A stretch of 56,479 nucleotides of DNA from NCBI GenBank assembly GCA_020344335.1, contig CP070821.1:383626-440104 (forward strand). Direction: 5' to 3'. Below the pieces are notes generated by a model. That model did not search any database, was not told the DNA's origin, and was given only the letters and a program-made list of their open reading frames with translations. The position numbers were made by a program, and so were the translations under genes. The DNA is from Gammaproteobacteria bacterium (GTDB lineage: Bacteria; Pseudomonadota; Gammaproteobacteria; UBA9214). Shown here piece by piece: positions 1 to 8,934 of this stretch. Each line of letters starts with the position of its first letter. The stretch's first letter is position 1.

Positions 1-489
1 ATGGCCCGGAATCGGTAGACCGATGAGGCAGTTAGAGGCCGGATATACGTGAGCAGTCGTGCCTAACCGTCATAAAACGGAGTGCGTGCAAATGAGGGGG
101 AGTCCATATACGGACATTCAGGATATTGCTCCGATACGCCAGAGAACCGGAGAAGGGAAAATATGAAAGTTACAAGGGGCAGCGACCTGTCTATGACAGC
201 AGAGGCATAGTTTGAAAATCAAGTTCGCACGATGGAAACTAAAAAAATTATCAGACCTTGGAATTACCCCAAATAACTCCAGCAGGGCGCAGGCCCCTTC
301 GTTAGCTGTACATGAACGTTGATGAATGATCAAAAGGTCTTTTATTTTTCCTATACTTCTGGACATTACCCTGAAATACGCTCATTATAATTTTAACTAT
401 AGAGTTGAGTCTGTAGCAATAAATTCGATACAAGGCATATCATTTTCTTCCAAAACTGATAATACACTACCTAAAACGCTTTTATTTTT
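1..489. other. Non-coding or degenerate accessory DNA
   Basis: I see no convincing gene here. Short open frames exist on both strands, but none has a ribosome binding site together with a recognisable protein. The base composition is clearly AT-richer towards 370-489 than in the housekeeping part of the window. A perfect TATAAT lies at 386-391, but no matching -35 box stands at normal spacing, so I do not call a promoter. The stretch probably belongs to accessory DNA that runs up to the tRNA-Arg gene at 1966. Confidence 0.4.
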
Positions 490-1284
490 ATGAGCTGCAA
501 ACCTGCGCAAACGAATATCCAATTATACAATCAACTTCTTCTTCAGGGGTACAACAAGAACGACTTGTCTTCTGTTCGAAGTGCCTACGAGCTTTCGGTT
601 AAAATTTTCACTGGATTCTATAGAGGAAACGGAAAACCGTTTATATCCCATCTCGTGGGCACTGCTAGCGTAATTGCGACCACGGGTGGTGGATTAAATG
701 AAATTATCGCGGGCTTATTGCATTCTGCCTACTCTCTTGGCGAATTTGGTGACGGATCAAGGGGAGCCAACCCTAAGAAGCGTCGAATGGTCCGAGAGGT
801 AGTAGGTGAAGAGATAGAGCAGGTCATCTACAATTTCCCAAGCCTGGATTGGAACAACGACGATATAATTGAACGGCTGGCTCATACGCCAGCGAGTGAG
901 CTGAGCGGTAGGGAACAGCTTCTAATCTGGATGCGATTGGCCCACGAAGTGGAAGAACAATCGGATAGGGCATTTATTTACTCTGAAAAAGTCTCCCTGA
1001 AGCGCCTGGCCTTCCGATTAGAACTGGCTATCAGAATCGCTGAAAATTTAGGTTTGGACGAATTGGGCAGAGAGTTGGATAGTTTGTTGAAGGACGTCAA
1101 ATCAACCGACTTGCCACAAGCATTTGATAGTCTTGAACAAGGGGGTATTATTTTTATTCCGCCTGCAACGCATCAGGAGAAATTTCTGTTAACAGCAAAA
1201 CGAGCTGGACGGTCGATTCGTCGTAAGGTCCGTCGCCAGTTGAACAGAATCAGATTAACCCTACAGGCCCCCACCAGCCCCTGA
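490..1284 (+). CDS. HD-like (DUF6817-type) hypothetical protein
   Basis: A 264-residue protein. The N-terminal half carries GKPFISHLVGTASVIA (about residues 48-63) followed by AGLLHSAY. This resembles the start of HD-domain hydrolases such as the RelA/SpoT HD region, and DUF6817 proteins found in surface-polysaccharide loci. The classic HD doublet is not obvious, so activity is uncertain. The C-terminus is strongly basic (RRKVRRQLNRIR). No good ribosome binding site precedes the ATG, which follows a T-rich run. The gene is AT-richer than genes further along and stands alone in accessory DNA. The family guess is an inference from local similarity; substrate and role are unknown. Confidence 0.55.
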   Translation: MSCKPAQTNIQLYNQLLLQGYNKNDLSSVRSAYELSVKIFTGFYRGNGKPFISHLVGTASVIATTGGGLNEIIAGLLHSAYSLGEFGDGSRGANPKKRRMVREVVGEEIEQVIYNFPSLDWNNDDIIERLAHTPASELSGREQLLIWMRLAHEVEEQSDRAFIYSEKVSLKRLAFRLELAIRIAENLGLDELGRELDSLLKDVKSTDLPQAFDSLEQGGIIFIPPATHQEKFLLTAKRAGRSIRRKVRRQLNRIRLTLQAPTSP

Positions 1285-1499
1285 CAGATACTATCCGTGC
1301 ACCCGAGCGACCGAGGAAACCGGGAATTGTCAGCGATCTGGCTATGCCGGGGGAGGGTGTGGCACCGGCAGTCCAGAGGGGAGCTGGTGCCTCAGTTGAC
1401 CTGTATCAATACCTGATTCCTGGATAAGATGAGAACTATAAACTATATCTATTACACAGCGGGCATGCTCACCCGGAACAAGACCATAAGGAAGAAGAA

Positions 1500-1742
1500 G
1501 TGAATGACGCTGAGAAACGGGCAGCCCTTGAGTCAGAACTTAGTCTGCTGAAAATGCAGTTAGACAAGACAGCCTACCGGATTGATGTGGTTATCAAGGC
1601 AATCATGCGTCTGCGCGAAGCACGTACGTCCCAAAGAAGAAAACCTCAACAGCCATTCAACCCAGCTGCGATTCGTCCGACGAAGGGATGTCGCAGGAAG
1701 CTCCCAGATCGGCGCGTAGCCAACAACAACTTGAATGGTTGA
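1500..1742 (+). CDS. Small hypothetical protein
   Basis: An 80-residue frame starting with GTG, preceded by AAGGAAGAAGAA, a plausible though slightly close ribosome binding site. The first 40 residues look like a single charged amphipathic helix, possibly a short coiled coil (ESELSLLKMQLDKTAYRIDVV). The tail is rich in Arg, Lys and Pro. I do not recognise it. A clear intrinsic terminator lies about 90 bp downstream at 1832-1860, which supports a real transcript ending there. Confidence 0.4.
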   Translation: MNDAEKRAALESELSLLKMQLDKTAYRIDVVIKAIMRLREARTSQRRKPQQPFNPAAIRPTKGCRRKLPDRRVANNNLNG

Positions 1743-1831
1743 ATGGGGCGGTAATTAGCCAAGACAATCCGGCTAAGGCGAGAGCCGGGAATTGTCAGTA
1801 CAGCCGACACTATGACTCAGTGGAGTGTGTA

Positions 1832-1860
1832 ACCCCGCTTCGGCGGGGTATTTGTTGTTT
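1832..1860 (+). terminator. Rho-independent terminator
   Basis: A seven-base-pair stem (1832-1838 with 1843-1849, ACCCCGC with GCGGGGT) closes a TTCG tetraloop and is followed by a T-rich tail (ATTTGTTGTTT). The T-rich side is on the plus strand, so it would end transcription from the small gene at 1500-1742. Confidence 0.8.
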
Positions 1861-1965
1861 CAGTGGTGAATATATATTTATAAAACAAACGCGACATCAA
1901 AAGTGACATCTGGATTTTTATGCCTCAGAAAGAAGGATAAAAATTATACAACTAACTGTTTTAAT

Positions 1966-2042
1966 TGGCGCCCCGGAGACGATTCGAACGTCCGACCTAG
2001 CGCTTAGGAGGCGCTTGCTCTATCCAGCTGAGCTACCGGGGC
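1966..2042 (-). tRNA. tRNA-Arg (anticodon CCT)
   Basis: Read on the minus strand, this folds as a full cloverleaf. The acceptor is GCCCCGG/CCGGGGC, the D-arm GCTC/GAGC, and the anticodon stem AGCGC/GCGCT has loop CTCCTAA, so the anticodon is CCT. The T-arm contains TTCGAAT, and an encoded CCA is at 1966-1968. The 3' end faces the AT-rich stretch 1-1965. Its partner tRNA-Ala lies 38 bp upstream on the same strand, so the two are probably one transcript. Confidence 0.96.
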
Positions 2043-2080
2043 ATATTGAAAAAATACCAGACACGGATCTGGTAAACAGA

Positions 2081-2156
<76 letters not shown>

Positions 2157-2200
2157 GTGTAATCTGAATGTGTGTGATTGACTGACAATTCAGCAATCAG

Positions 2201-2209
2201 ATTCTAGCA
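2201..2209 (-). promoter_or_regulatory. Possible extended -10 promoter of the tRNA pair
   Basis: On the minus strand the sequence TGCTAGAAT forms an extended -10 element (TGn plus TAGAAT) about 45 bases upstream of the mature 5' end of tRNA-Ala. No good -35 box is visible, as is usual for extended -10 promoters. The leader between it and the tRNA can form a hairpin (2161-2167 with 2197-2203). Confidence 0.4.
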
Positions 2210-2275
2210 CCCTCGCTGGTACCAGTTCTATACACGCCGGTCCGGATGACGAGCGGGAAGACAGCGGCAGGGATA

Positions 2276-2458
2276 TCAGGAGTGGCGTGGTGCCGGGCTG
2301 GCAAGCCGGCGGGACTTGCTGAGCGCTATTTCTATATCAATGACCTTGCTGGCGATCTGCTGCGGATTGACGATATACATGTCCTCGTCAAGCTGGTTGC
2401 GAATCGTACTGATACGATGTGCAACACCAGCGGGTGAGTATGGATACGGGTTGTGCAT
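2276..2458 (-). CDS. Short FlgM-like anti-sigma-28 protein
   Basis: A 60-residue protein. Residues 12-48 (HRISTIRNQLDEDMYIVNPQ, then QIASKVIDIEIALSKS) match the conserved C-terminal part of FlgM, the anti-sigma factor that binds FliA: a helix, a short turn with a Tyr-Val-(Asp/Asn)-Pro element, then the IAxKxI helix. The ATG at 2458 is chosen because AGGAAA sits at good spacing before it, although the frame stays open upstream. FlgM proteins usually have about 90-100 residues, with a disordered N-terminal half used for export; here only some 11 residues precede the sigma-binding part. fliA lies about 6 kb away. The family call is an inference from a short motif. Confidence 0.6.
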   Translation of the reverse strand: MHNPYPYSPAGVAHRISTIRNQLDEDMYIVNPQQIASKVIDIEIALSKSRRLASPAPRHS

Positions 2459-2998
2459 AGTATTTCCTGCGTTATATATATTTTTGTGTTCGATGAAGTA
2501 TTCTTCATCCATCCCCTTATACAAGAAGGTTATCGTCAGGTGCCTCAGCTGGTTTAGTAAAATAATGTGGCAGAATGCACAAAGTGACAATACAGTGAAG
2601 CAGCATCCCGTATTGTAAAATTGGTCATCATGCGATAGTCATTTCCCGGACATTCTACTCCGCTGAAGGGGTGCCGGCGGTATCTCCGTTTCATGTCCCT
2701 CCTGCTTCCGGTCGTGCTTTGGTATCAGGTCAGCCGGGCTGAAACCGGTTTGGCCGAAATTGCTGAGTAGCTCATGTGACGGCTACAAGAGGTTGATTGC
2801 ATAGGCATTTATTATGGCCGGGTGCTACCAGCACAACAGTCCGAAACTCCTGATTACCTAAATTCCAAGCCCTTACCCGTGTTCCTTTGACTTTCCCCGG
2901 AATCAGTGGGTAATATCGGCTTAAAATCGGGCAAAACAAGCAACAGTCGCGCGCATTCAGAATAATCACATCGCCGGGTAAAACCTTAGGAAAAACAA
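2459..2998. other. Intergenic region between flgM-like gene and fleQ
   Basis: This 540-bp gap separates two divergently read genes. I find no protein with a credible start and composition. It holds the ribosome binding site of the FlgM-like gene at its left end and a sigma-70-type promoter for fleQ at 2887-2916. Small open frames on both strands look like chance. Confidence 0.5.
2887..2916 (+). promoter_or_regulatory. Predicted sigma-70 promoter of fleQ
   Basis: TTGACT (2887-2892) and TAATAT (2911-2916) are separated by 18 bases, close to the sigma-70 consensus. Transcription would start near 2923, leaving a leader of about 75 bases before the fleQ ATG, which has TTAGGA as ribosome binding site. 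Confidence 0.6.
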
Positions 2999-4429
2999 AT
3001 GCTCAATGACCCGAAGGTCCTGATAATTGAGGCGAATCTAGAGAACGCGCATGAACTTCAGTCGGTTCTCAAATTCATCAATTATTCACCGGTCCTGGCT
3101 GAAGATACTTCCCGCTGGAAATCTGCCATCGACAGGGCCGAGGATCTACTTGCCGTGCTGGTTGGTTCCTGCAGAGAAGAAAGTATGCTGGGCAGCCTGC
3201 TGAATGAACTTCACCAGTTTAACGAACACCTCCCCATCTACTTGCTGGCAGAGAAGGGTAGGGAACCTACGGTAACCATTGACCCGGGGTCCTGTATCCT
3301 CGGACGGCTGGAAATACCCCCGAACTACACCCAACTGACCAGTGCCATGCATCAGGCCGAGATATACCGTGACTCACAACAGCATCCGGATGTCGAGCAA
3401 CGGCCGGTGGACCTGTTCCGCAGCCTCGTCGGCAGCAGCCGCAAAATCCAGCAGGTACGGAAACTGATTGAGCAGGTGGCTGACAGTGAAGCCAATGTTC
3501 TTATTCTTGGCGAATCCGGTACCGGCAAGGAAGTCGTTGCAAGGAACCTGCATTACCACTCTTCCCGGCGTGAGCATCCCTTTGTGCCAGTGAACTGCGG
3601 GGCCATCCCTGGCGACTTGCTTGAATCAGAGCTCTTCGGCCATGAAAAGGGTGCTTTCACCGGCGCTATCAGCAATCGCGAGGGCCGTTTTGCCATGGCT
3701 GAGGGAGGTACCCTGTTTCTTGACGAAATAGGTGACATGTCCCTGAACATGCAGGTAAAGATCCTGCGCGTCCTGCAGGAAAAAACGTTCGAGCGGGTGG
3801 GCTCCGATAAAAGCAGCAAGACCAATGTTCGTATCATTGCTGCGACCCACCGTAATCTGGAGGAAGCTATCCAGGCCGGAGAATTCCGTGAAGACCTGTA
3901 TTACCGCCTGAATGTCTTTCCGATCGACATGCCTCCCTTGCGAGAGCGAGTAGAAGATATTCCCTTGCTCGTGAATGAGCTGATTCGGCGGATCGAGCAC
4001 GAAAAAAGGGGGTCAGTCAGGCTTTCACCCGGGGCGATTTATGCTTTGTGCCAGTATAACTGGCCGGGGAATGTGCGCGAACTCGCCAATCTTGTTGAAA
4101 GGCTCGCCATCCTGCATCCCTACGGAGTTGTCGAGGCAAGCGAGTTGCCTGAAAAGTTCAGGATTGACGAAGAGATAGATGTCGAAATGATCGGTGATGC
4201 GATGATTGGTGCACCGGTGACATCAGAAGATCTTGACCCGCGCCTGCCACGCCACGGTCTAAACCTCAAGGAACACCTGAGCAGTCTTGAGATCAGCTAT
4301 ATAAAGCAGGCGTTAAGTGATTCGGGCGGTGTGGTAGCGCATGCAGCAAAGCGCCTGGGCATGCGACGTACGACCCTGGTTGAAAAATTACGCAAATACG
4401 GCCTGCAAAGAAATCCGCCGGCGTCATAA
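2999..4429 (+). CDS. fleQ: Sigma-54-dependent flagellar regulator FleQ
   Basis: A 476-residue enhancer-binding protein that activates RpoN promoters of flagellar genes. In Pseudomonas it also binds cyclic-di-GMP and controls exopolysaccharide genes. Visible parts: an N-terminal FleQ-type receiver-like domain (1-125); an AAA+ domain with Walker A GESGTGKE (171-178), the sigma-54 contact loop GAFTGA (218-223) and Walker [12 protein letters not shown] (236-246); and a C-terminal Fis-type helix-turn-helix (about 430-470). Length matches the family. A related NtrC-type regulator is possible, but FlhG/FleN and FliA downstream make FleQ the best call. It stands alone after its own promoter; the next gene starts 272 bp later. 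Confidence 0.88.
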   Translation: MLNDPKVLIIEANLENAHELQSVLKFINYSPVLAEDTSRWKSAIDRAEDLLAVLVGSCREESMLGSLLNELHQFNEHLPIYLLAEKGREPTVTIDPGSCILGRLEIPPNYTQLTSAMHQAEIYRDSQQHPDVEQRPVDLFRSLVGSSRKIQQVRKLIEQVADSEANVLILGESGTGKEVVARNLHYHSSRREHPFVPVNCGAIPGDLLESELFGHEKGAFTGAISNREGRFAMAEGGTLFLDEIGDMSLNMQVKILRVLQEKTFERVGSDKSSKTNVRIIAATHRNLEEAIQAGEFREDLYYRLNVFPIDMPPLRERVEDIPLLVNELIRRIEHEKRGSVRLSPGAIYALCQYNWPGNVRELANLVERLAILHPYGVVEASELPEKFRIDEEIDVEMIGDAMIGAPVTSEDLDPRLPRHGLNLKEHLSSLEISYIKQALSDSGGVVAHAAKRLGMRRTTLVEKLRKYGLQRNPPAS

Positions 4430-4701
4430 GTCTGGCGGTACACCCCCGCGTCGTTATTTATTCTCGCACGCGACCGGCAAATATCTTCACTCCGGGCTTT
4501 ATTGCCACCCCGAGCTGTGATAGCGTTGCCCTAACTAAAACAATAACTATCGGGGCACCATAAGCAGTTTCTTTTTGATTTTTTCTTGCAGGTTGATATC
4601 AGGTTGCAGGTACAGCTGTGTCTGCAATTCCAGATCGCAAGCGTGTGCTCCATACCAAAAAAGCGGTGCACCGTAACAATTATAAAATTTAAAGAAACCT
4701 G

Positions 4702-6960
4702 ATGACAGAAAAAAACAAAGACCGGGACAGTACGAACAGACAACAATTATCTGATGCTTCGGCCAAACTGCCGAATACCGGCTTCTCAGCGAAAGAATAT
4801 AACTACATCTTTCACATCACAGATGATGATATAGCCTGTCTGGAACAGCACCGGGGGCTTCTGGCTACCGGCTCGGTCCGGTTTTCCGAAATTTACTATA
4901 ACTATCTCTTTGATAATCCGGATATCGCCGATGTTCTCTACGCCTATGAACGTAACGGCGGTGAAACCAGCGAGTTCATCCGCAGCGAGCTGGCTGTCAT
5001 GCTCGATCTCTTTAGTACCAGGGGACTGAAGGGGCGCGAACAACAGCTTGTAGACAGGGGAAGGAGGCACCTGGAAAACGGCATCAAGCCGGTATGGGTT
5101 GCCGGTGCGTACAGGCTGTTCCTCGATTTTCTTCGGGAACTCGTCGGCGAACTCGGGCTGCAGCGTCGGGACCGGGGCAGACTGGGTTCGGCTTTGCTGA
5201 AGCTGGTAATCCGGGATATGGGCCTGATAAACGAAGGCTACTGGGGCTATTTGCTGGAGACCGCAGGCAAGGAGTTCGCTCATACCACTGAACAGTACAG
5301 CAGGGCAGAGCGGTTGCTGGCAGGATTGCCACAGCTCCTCTGGAGCGTGGATATTGCCGAGAACCGGATGCTGTATGCGAATTACCCGCTGCAAACACTG
5401 TATTCGGGTGCCCTGGAAGTTCCCTATCCCTTTCTTGAGGATGTGCATGAGGAGGACCAGGAATCCCTGCTTACCACCTGGCAGGAGGCCGTTAACGGGC
5501 ATCAAGCGACCATAGAAACCCGGATGTCGCTGGCCGGTGCACCGGAGCACTGGTACCGGTTGTCGCTGTATCCGACGTTGAACCACCGCGGGCGCACAAG
5601 TGAAGTCCACTGCATGCTCGAGGATATCAATGTCGAACACGACGAGCGTACGCAGCTGGAACAGCTCAGTACAACTGACAGTCTGACCGGTTTACCCAAC
5701 CGTACCCTGTGGGCCGATCATCTGAACATGGCACTGGCAGCATCCCGGCGCGTCCCCGGGTCCCAGGTTGCGGTTATCTCGCTCGATATTAACCATTTCA
5801 AGATGTACAACGATACGCTGGGCAGGCAGGTCGGAGACAGTTTGCTGCGTGATATTGCCAAACGTTTGCAGTCAGTAGTACGTGAGTCGGATTCGCTCGC
5901 GCGTCTTGGTGGTGACCAGTTCGGCATACTGCTGCAGCCGGAGAGCAATGCAAAGATGGCTGCTGAACGTGTGATTACCCAGATACTGGACAGTTTTGAT
6001 ATACCGTTCAGCTGTGGAGACAAGCAGCTCTCTGTCAGTTTAACAATCGGCGTGACATGTTTTCCGGATCACGGCACTAATGAAGAAGCCCTGCTGATGA
6101 ATGCCGAAACAGCCATGTACCGTGCCAAGCGCAACAGCCTGCCATACCAGTTTTTCAATCCGGTCAGCGATGTTAGTCCGGCCGAGCAGCTGCGCTATTC
6201 GGGACAGATCAAGGGTGCACTTGAAAACAATGAGTTTGAGCTGTTTTATCAGCCGCAGGTTGACCTGAAGACATCAGGCATTATCGGTGCAGAAGCCCTG
6301 TTGCGGTGGCAACACCCGACGGAAGGTACTGTGTTGCCACAACGGATCATACCGGTTGCAGAACAGCTTGGCATGATCTCGCCAATAACAGACTGGGTAC
6401 TAAGGACAGCGCTGCAACAATGTCGGCAGTGGAACTCTAGCGGCAAGTCCCTTCCGGTTTCGATAAATGTCTCTGCCCGCTCATTTCAGAGCCCGCGACT
6501 GGTCGACAAGATAGAGCAGGCATTGCAGAATGCCGGTATCAGTGGTGAGTATCTTGAAATCGAGATCACCGAGGCAACCCTGATGCTTGATCTTGAACGT
6601 GCGAAAGCGGTACTGGACCGCCTGGCTACATTCGGCGTCACTGTAGCGATTGATGATTTCGGAACCGGTTATTCCTCGCTCTCCTATCTGAAAAAACTGC
6701 CGGTTCACACCCTGAAAATTGACCAGTCGTTTATTATGGATGTGGCGTTTGACAAGCAGGATATAGCCATTGTCCGTTCGATAATCGATCTGGGCCATAA
6801 CCTGGGTTACCGGGTTGTGGCGGAGGGTGTGGAACACAGCATGGCCTGGAACATGCTGAATAATCTCGGTTGCGACGCTGCACAGGGCTTTCATATCAGC
6901 CGCCCCTTGTCAGAAGACCATTTCTCCAGCTGGATGTCAGACGCAAGCTGTTCCGGCTAG
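4702..6960 (+). CDS. Globin-coupled PAS-GGDEF-EAL cyclic-di-GMP enzyme
   Basis: A 752-residue soluble signalling protein. Residues about 30-190 look like a globin-coupled sensor: the helix ending RRHLENGI followed by VWVAGAYRLF matches the haem-proximal region, with H123 the candidate haem ligand. A PAS-like segment follows (about 205-320). The GGDEF domain has the form GGDQF, preceded at the standard five-residue distance by the inhibitory RxxD site (RESD). The EAL domain keeps EALLRW, IEITE, DDFGTGYSS, KIDQSFI, EGVE and QGFH, so phosphodiesterase activity is likely. Oxygen or another haem ligand may therefore set cyclic-di-GMP level. Its place between fleQ and flhG is notable because both products act with this nucleotide in Pseudomonas. 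The globin call is the least certain part. Confidence 0.82.
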   Translation: MTEKNKDRDSTNRQQLSDASAKLPNTGFSAKEYNYIFHITDDDIACLEQHRGLLATGSVRFSEIYYNYLFDNPDIADVLYAYERNGGETSEFIRSELAVMLDLFSTRGLKGREQQLVDRGRRHLENGIKPVWVAGAYRLFLDFLRELVGELGLQRRDRGRLGSALLKLVIRDMGLINEGYWGYLLETAGKEFAHTTEQYSRAERLLAGLPQLLWSVDIAENRMLYANYPLQTLYSGALEVPYPFLEDVHEEDQESLLTTWQEAVNGHQATIETRMSLAGAPEHWYRLSLYPTLNHRGRTSEVHCMLEDINVEHDERTQLEQLSTTDSLTGLPNRTLWADHLNMALAASRRVPGSQVAVISLDINHFKMYNDTLGRQVGDSLLRDIAKRLQSVVRESDSLARLGGDQFGILLQPESNAKMAAERVITQILDSFDIPFSCGDKQLSVSLTIGVTCFPDHGTNEEALLMNAETAMYRAKRNSLPYQFFNPVSDVSPAEQLRYSGQIKGALENNEFELFYQPQVDLKTSGIIGAEALLRWQHPTEGTVLPQRIIPVAEQLGMISPITDWVLRTALQQCRQWNSSGKSLPVSINVSARSFQSPRLVDKIEQALQNAGISGEYLEIEITEATLMLDLERAKAVLDRLATFGVTVAIDDFGTGYSSLSYLKKLPVHTLKIDQSFIMDVAFDKQDIAIVRSIIDLGHNLGYRVVAEGVEHSMAWNMLNNLGCDAAQGFHISRPLSEDHFSSWMSDASCSG

Positions 6961-7274
6961 CCGGGGCCTCCGATCAGGCTCCGTCGGTGGGCACTGTCGA
7001 CACATACGGCAAGCTTACCGGCGTGAAATAACCGGCACTATCCCCCCATATTCCACCTAAAAGCCAAAAATATGGCGCAGCGCACAGATTGTGGCCGCAT
7101 GATCTGATAGTAAGTGGTACCCAATAAAAACAATGAGTTATTAGTTTACCGTTCAATCGGCACTACCCACAATCCTGTTTGGTATGCATGTTGCAAAGAT
7201 AACCCGCATGAATGTGAACAGCACAACCCACGGCAACTCGCTGCGTCCCGACCGAACGGGCGCCGTATCCGCAG
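6961..7274. other. Intergenic region upstream of flhG
   Basis: A 314-bp stretch without a supported gene. It presumably carries the promoter of the flhG-fliA unit, but I could not pick a convincing sigma-70 or sigma-54 site. A 34-codon frame (7208-7312, beginning MNVNSTTHG) overlaps the flhG start in another frame. It has no clear ribosome binding site and is discussed as a finding. Confidence 0.4.
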
Positions 7275-8177
7275 TTGCCGAAAACCGGGATCCAAGCGAT
7301 GTATCTGCCTGATGTGAAGCTTGCCCGTATGCCCGCCGACAACCCGGTGTCGCGGATCCAGACCATTGCTGTTACCAGCGGCAAGGGCGGCGTCGGCAAG
7401 ACAAACATTGCCACCAATCTCGCACTTGCGCTGTCCAGAAGCGGTCGCACTACCATGCTGCTGGATGCCGACCTGAGTATGGCGAATGTCGATGTACTGC
7501 TGGGTCTGCACGCTAACGCGAATCTCATGGACGTGCTCGCCTGCAAGTGTGATCTTGAAGAAATCATCATTGAGGGTCCGGATGGCTTGCTGATCATTCC
7601 TGCTGCTTCCGGTAACAAGGTCTTGACGGAACTTGGTGCACTCGAGTGCGGCGGCATTGTGCATGCCTTCAGTGAACTGAAGCAGCATATAGATACCCTG
7701 GTAATTGATACAGCCACAGGTGTGAGTGAAATTGTTACCAGTTTTTGCCGTGCCTCCAACCATGTGCTGGTGATCGCAAAAAATGAACCGGCCTCGATCA
7801 GGGACTGTGTGGCCCAGATCAAGTTGCTGAATAACAGGAATGCCATTGCACATTTCCATGTTCTGGCAAACATGGTGCACACGGCCAGGGATGGGCTGGA
7901 TCTCTACAGCAAGATACTGGAACTTTTGGGGGATGACCACATTGCTGCCATCTCCTATGCCGGATTTGTCCCCTATGATAATTCACTGCACAAGGCGGTG
8001 AAATCGCACAAGGCGGTAATTGACGCTTATCCGGAAAGTAAATCAGCACTGGCCATCAATGCCCTGGCGCGGCGTGCTGCCCGCTGGCCACGCCCGGGTT
8101 TTCCGCACGGGCAGCTTGAGTTTTTCGTAGAACGCATACTTCAGCAAAATAATGTCGAGACGGAGGTATTGTCATGA
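7275..8177 (+). CDS. flhG: MinD-like ATPase FlhG/FleN
   Basis: A 300-residue (or 292-residue) ParA/MinD-family ATPase that limits flagellar number and, as FleN, antagonises FleQ. It shows the deviant Walker A SGKGGVGKT (about 35-43), switch I DADLSMANVDVLLG and Walker B VIDTATGVS. The C-terminus ends in an amphipathic stretch (FFVERILQQN) that could contact membrane. Start is uncertain: a TTG at 7275 has weak context, and the first ATG is at 7299 (GGGA 11 bases before). The frame is closed further upstream by several stops, so the protein is complete. Its end overlaps fliA by four bases, so the two are translationally coupled. Confidence 0.88.
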   Translation: MPKTGIQAMYLPDVKLARMPADNPVSRIQTIAVTSGKGGVGKTNIATNLALALSRSGRTTMLLDADLSMANVDVLLGLHANANLMDVLACKCDLEEIIIEGPDGLLIIPAASGNKVLTELGALECGGIVHAFSELKQHIDTLVIDTATGVSEIVTSFCRASNHVLVIAKNEPASIRDCVAQIKLLNNRNAIAHFHVLANMVHTARDGLDLYSKILELLGDDHIAAISYAGFVPYDNSLHKAVKSHKAVIDAYPESKSALAINALARRAARWPRPGFPHGQLEFFVERILQQNNVETEVLS

Positions 8178-8899
8178 AGAGTAGTACAGCAGCCAATCTA
8201 AATGAGCAGCGCAGTAATGAACTGGTCGTAATGCATGAGCCGCTCGTAAAGCGGATCGCCTTTCATCTGATGAGCAGGTTGCCGCCCAGTGTACAGGCAG
8301 ACGACCTGATCCAGGCAGGCATGATTGGTCTGATCGAGGCCTCCAGAAACTTTGATCCTGAACAGGGCGCCAGTTTCGAGACCTACGCCGGTATCCGCAT
8401 CCGCGGCGCCATGCTCGACGAAATCAGGCGTACAGACTGGACTCCGAGATCTGTCCACCGAAAGGCGCGCGAGGTTGCCGAGGCTGTCCGCAAGATCGAA
8501 AACGAAAAAGGGCGCGACGCACGTGATGTCGAGGTTGCCGAGGCAATGGGTATCAGTCTGGTTGAATATCACAAGATCCTGCAGGATGCGACCGGTTGCC
8601 GGATTTTCAGTTTCGAGGATCCGGGTACTCTTGGCGAGAGCGGCTTCGTAAACCCTGAACGTCAACCAAACCAGCCGTATGAAAACCTGCAGAAAAGCGA
8701 TTTCAAACAGGGCCTTGCGAAGGCAATCAAGGGGCTGCCGGAACGTGAACGCCTGATCATGGCACTTTATTACGACGAGGAACTGAACCTGCGTGAAATA
8801 GGTGAAATCCTGGGTGTCAGTGAATCCAGGGTCTGTCAGATTCATGGCCAGGCGCTGATCCGTTTGCGCGCCCGCATGGAAGCATGGCTGATTGACTGA
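8174..8899 (+). CDS. fliA: RNA polymerase sigma-28 factor FliA
   Basis: A 241-residue sigma factor for late flagellar and motility genes. Region 2 is clear (DDLIQAGMIGLIEASRNF, then RIRGAMLDEIRRTDW), region 3 follows, and region 4 ends with LPERERLIMALYY and the helix-turn-helix LREIGEILGVSESRVCQIH. The length equals typical FliA. It overlaps flhG by ATGA, as in the flhF-flhG-fliA order of pseudomonads, although flhF is absent here. A FlgM-like partner lies at 2276-2458. Confidence 0.93.
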   Translation: MKSSTAANLNEQRSNELVVMHEPLVKRIAFHLMSRLPPSVQADDLIQAGMIGLIEASRNFDPEQGASFETYAGIRIRGAMLDEIRRTDWTPRSVHRKAREVAEAVRKIENEKGRDARDVEVAEAMGISLVEYHKILQDATGCRIFSFEDPGTLGESGFVNPERQPNQPYENLQKSDFKQGLAKAIKGLPERERLIMALYYDEELNLREIGEILGVSESRVCQIHGQALIRLRARMEAWLID

Positions 8900-8934
8900 A
8901 AGCCCGGGCACCAGGTTCTTTCAACCATAAACTG

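Noticed and set aside
118-366. 82-codon minus-strand frame at the left edge
   Set aside because: Cys- and Arg-rich random-looking sequence, no ribosome binding site and no family.
1319-1798. Direct repeat CCGGGAATTGTCAG at 1319-1332 region and 1785-1798, with an 11-nt inverted partner at 2181-2191
   Set aside because: Too short and without target-site duplications or a transposase. It could be chance or a decayed mobile-element end; not enough to call.
1688-1906. 72-codon frame crossing the terminator at 1832-1860
   Set aside because: It overlaps the small gene at 1500-1742 in another frame and runs through a clear terminator hairpin.
4430-4701. Possible hairpin CCCCGA/TCGGGG and T-rich tract between fleQ and the cyclic-di-GMP gene; checked also for a GEMM riboswitch
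   Set aside because: The loop is very long and the T-rich tract is not adjacent. The conserved GEMM elements are not present.
4786-5640. A 284-codon minus-strand frame
   Set aside because: It lies fully inside the globin-GGDEF-EAL gene in antisense. Codon bias of the GC-rich sense gene explains the missing stops.
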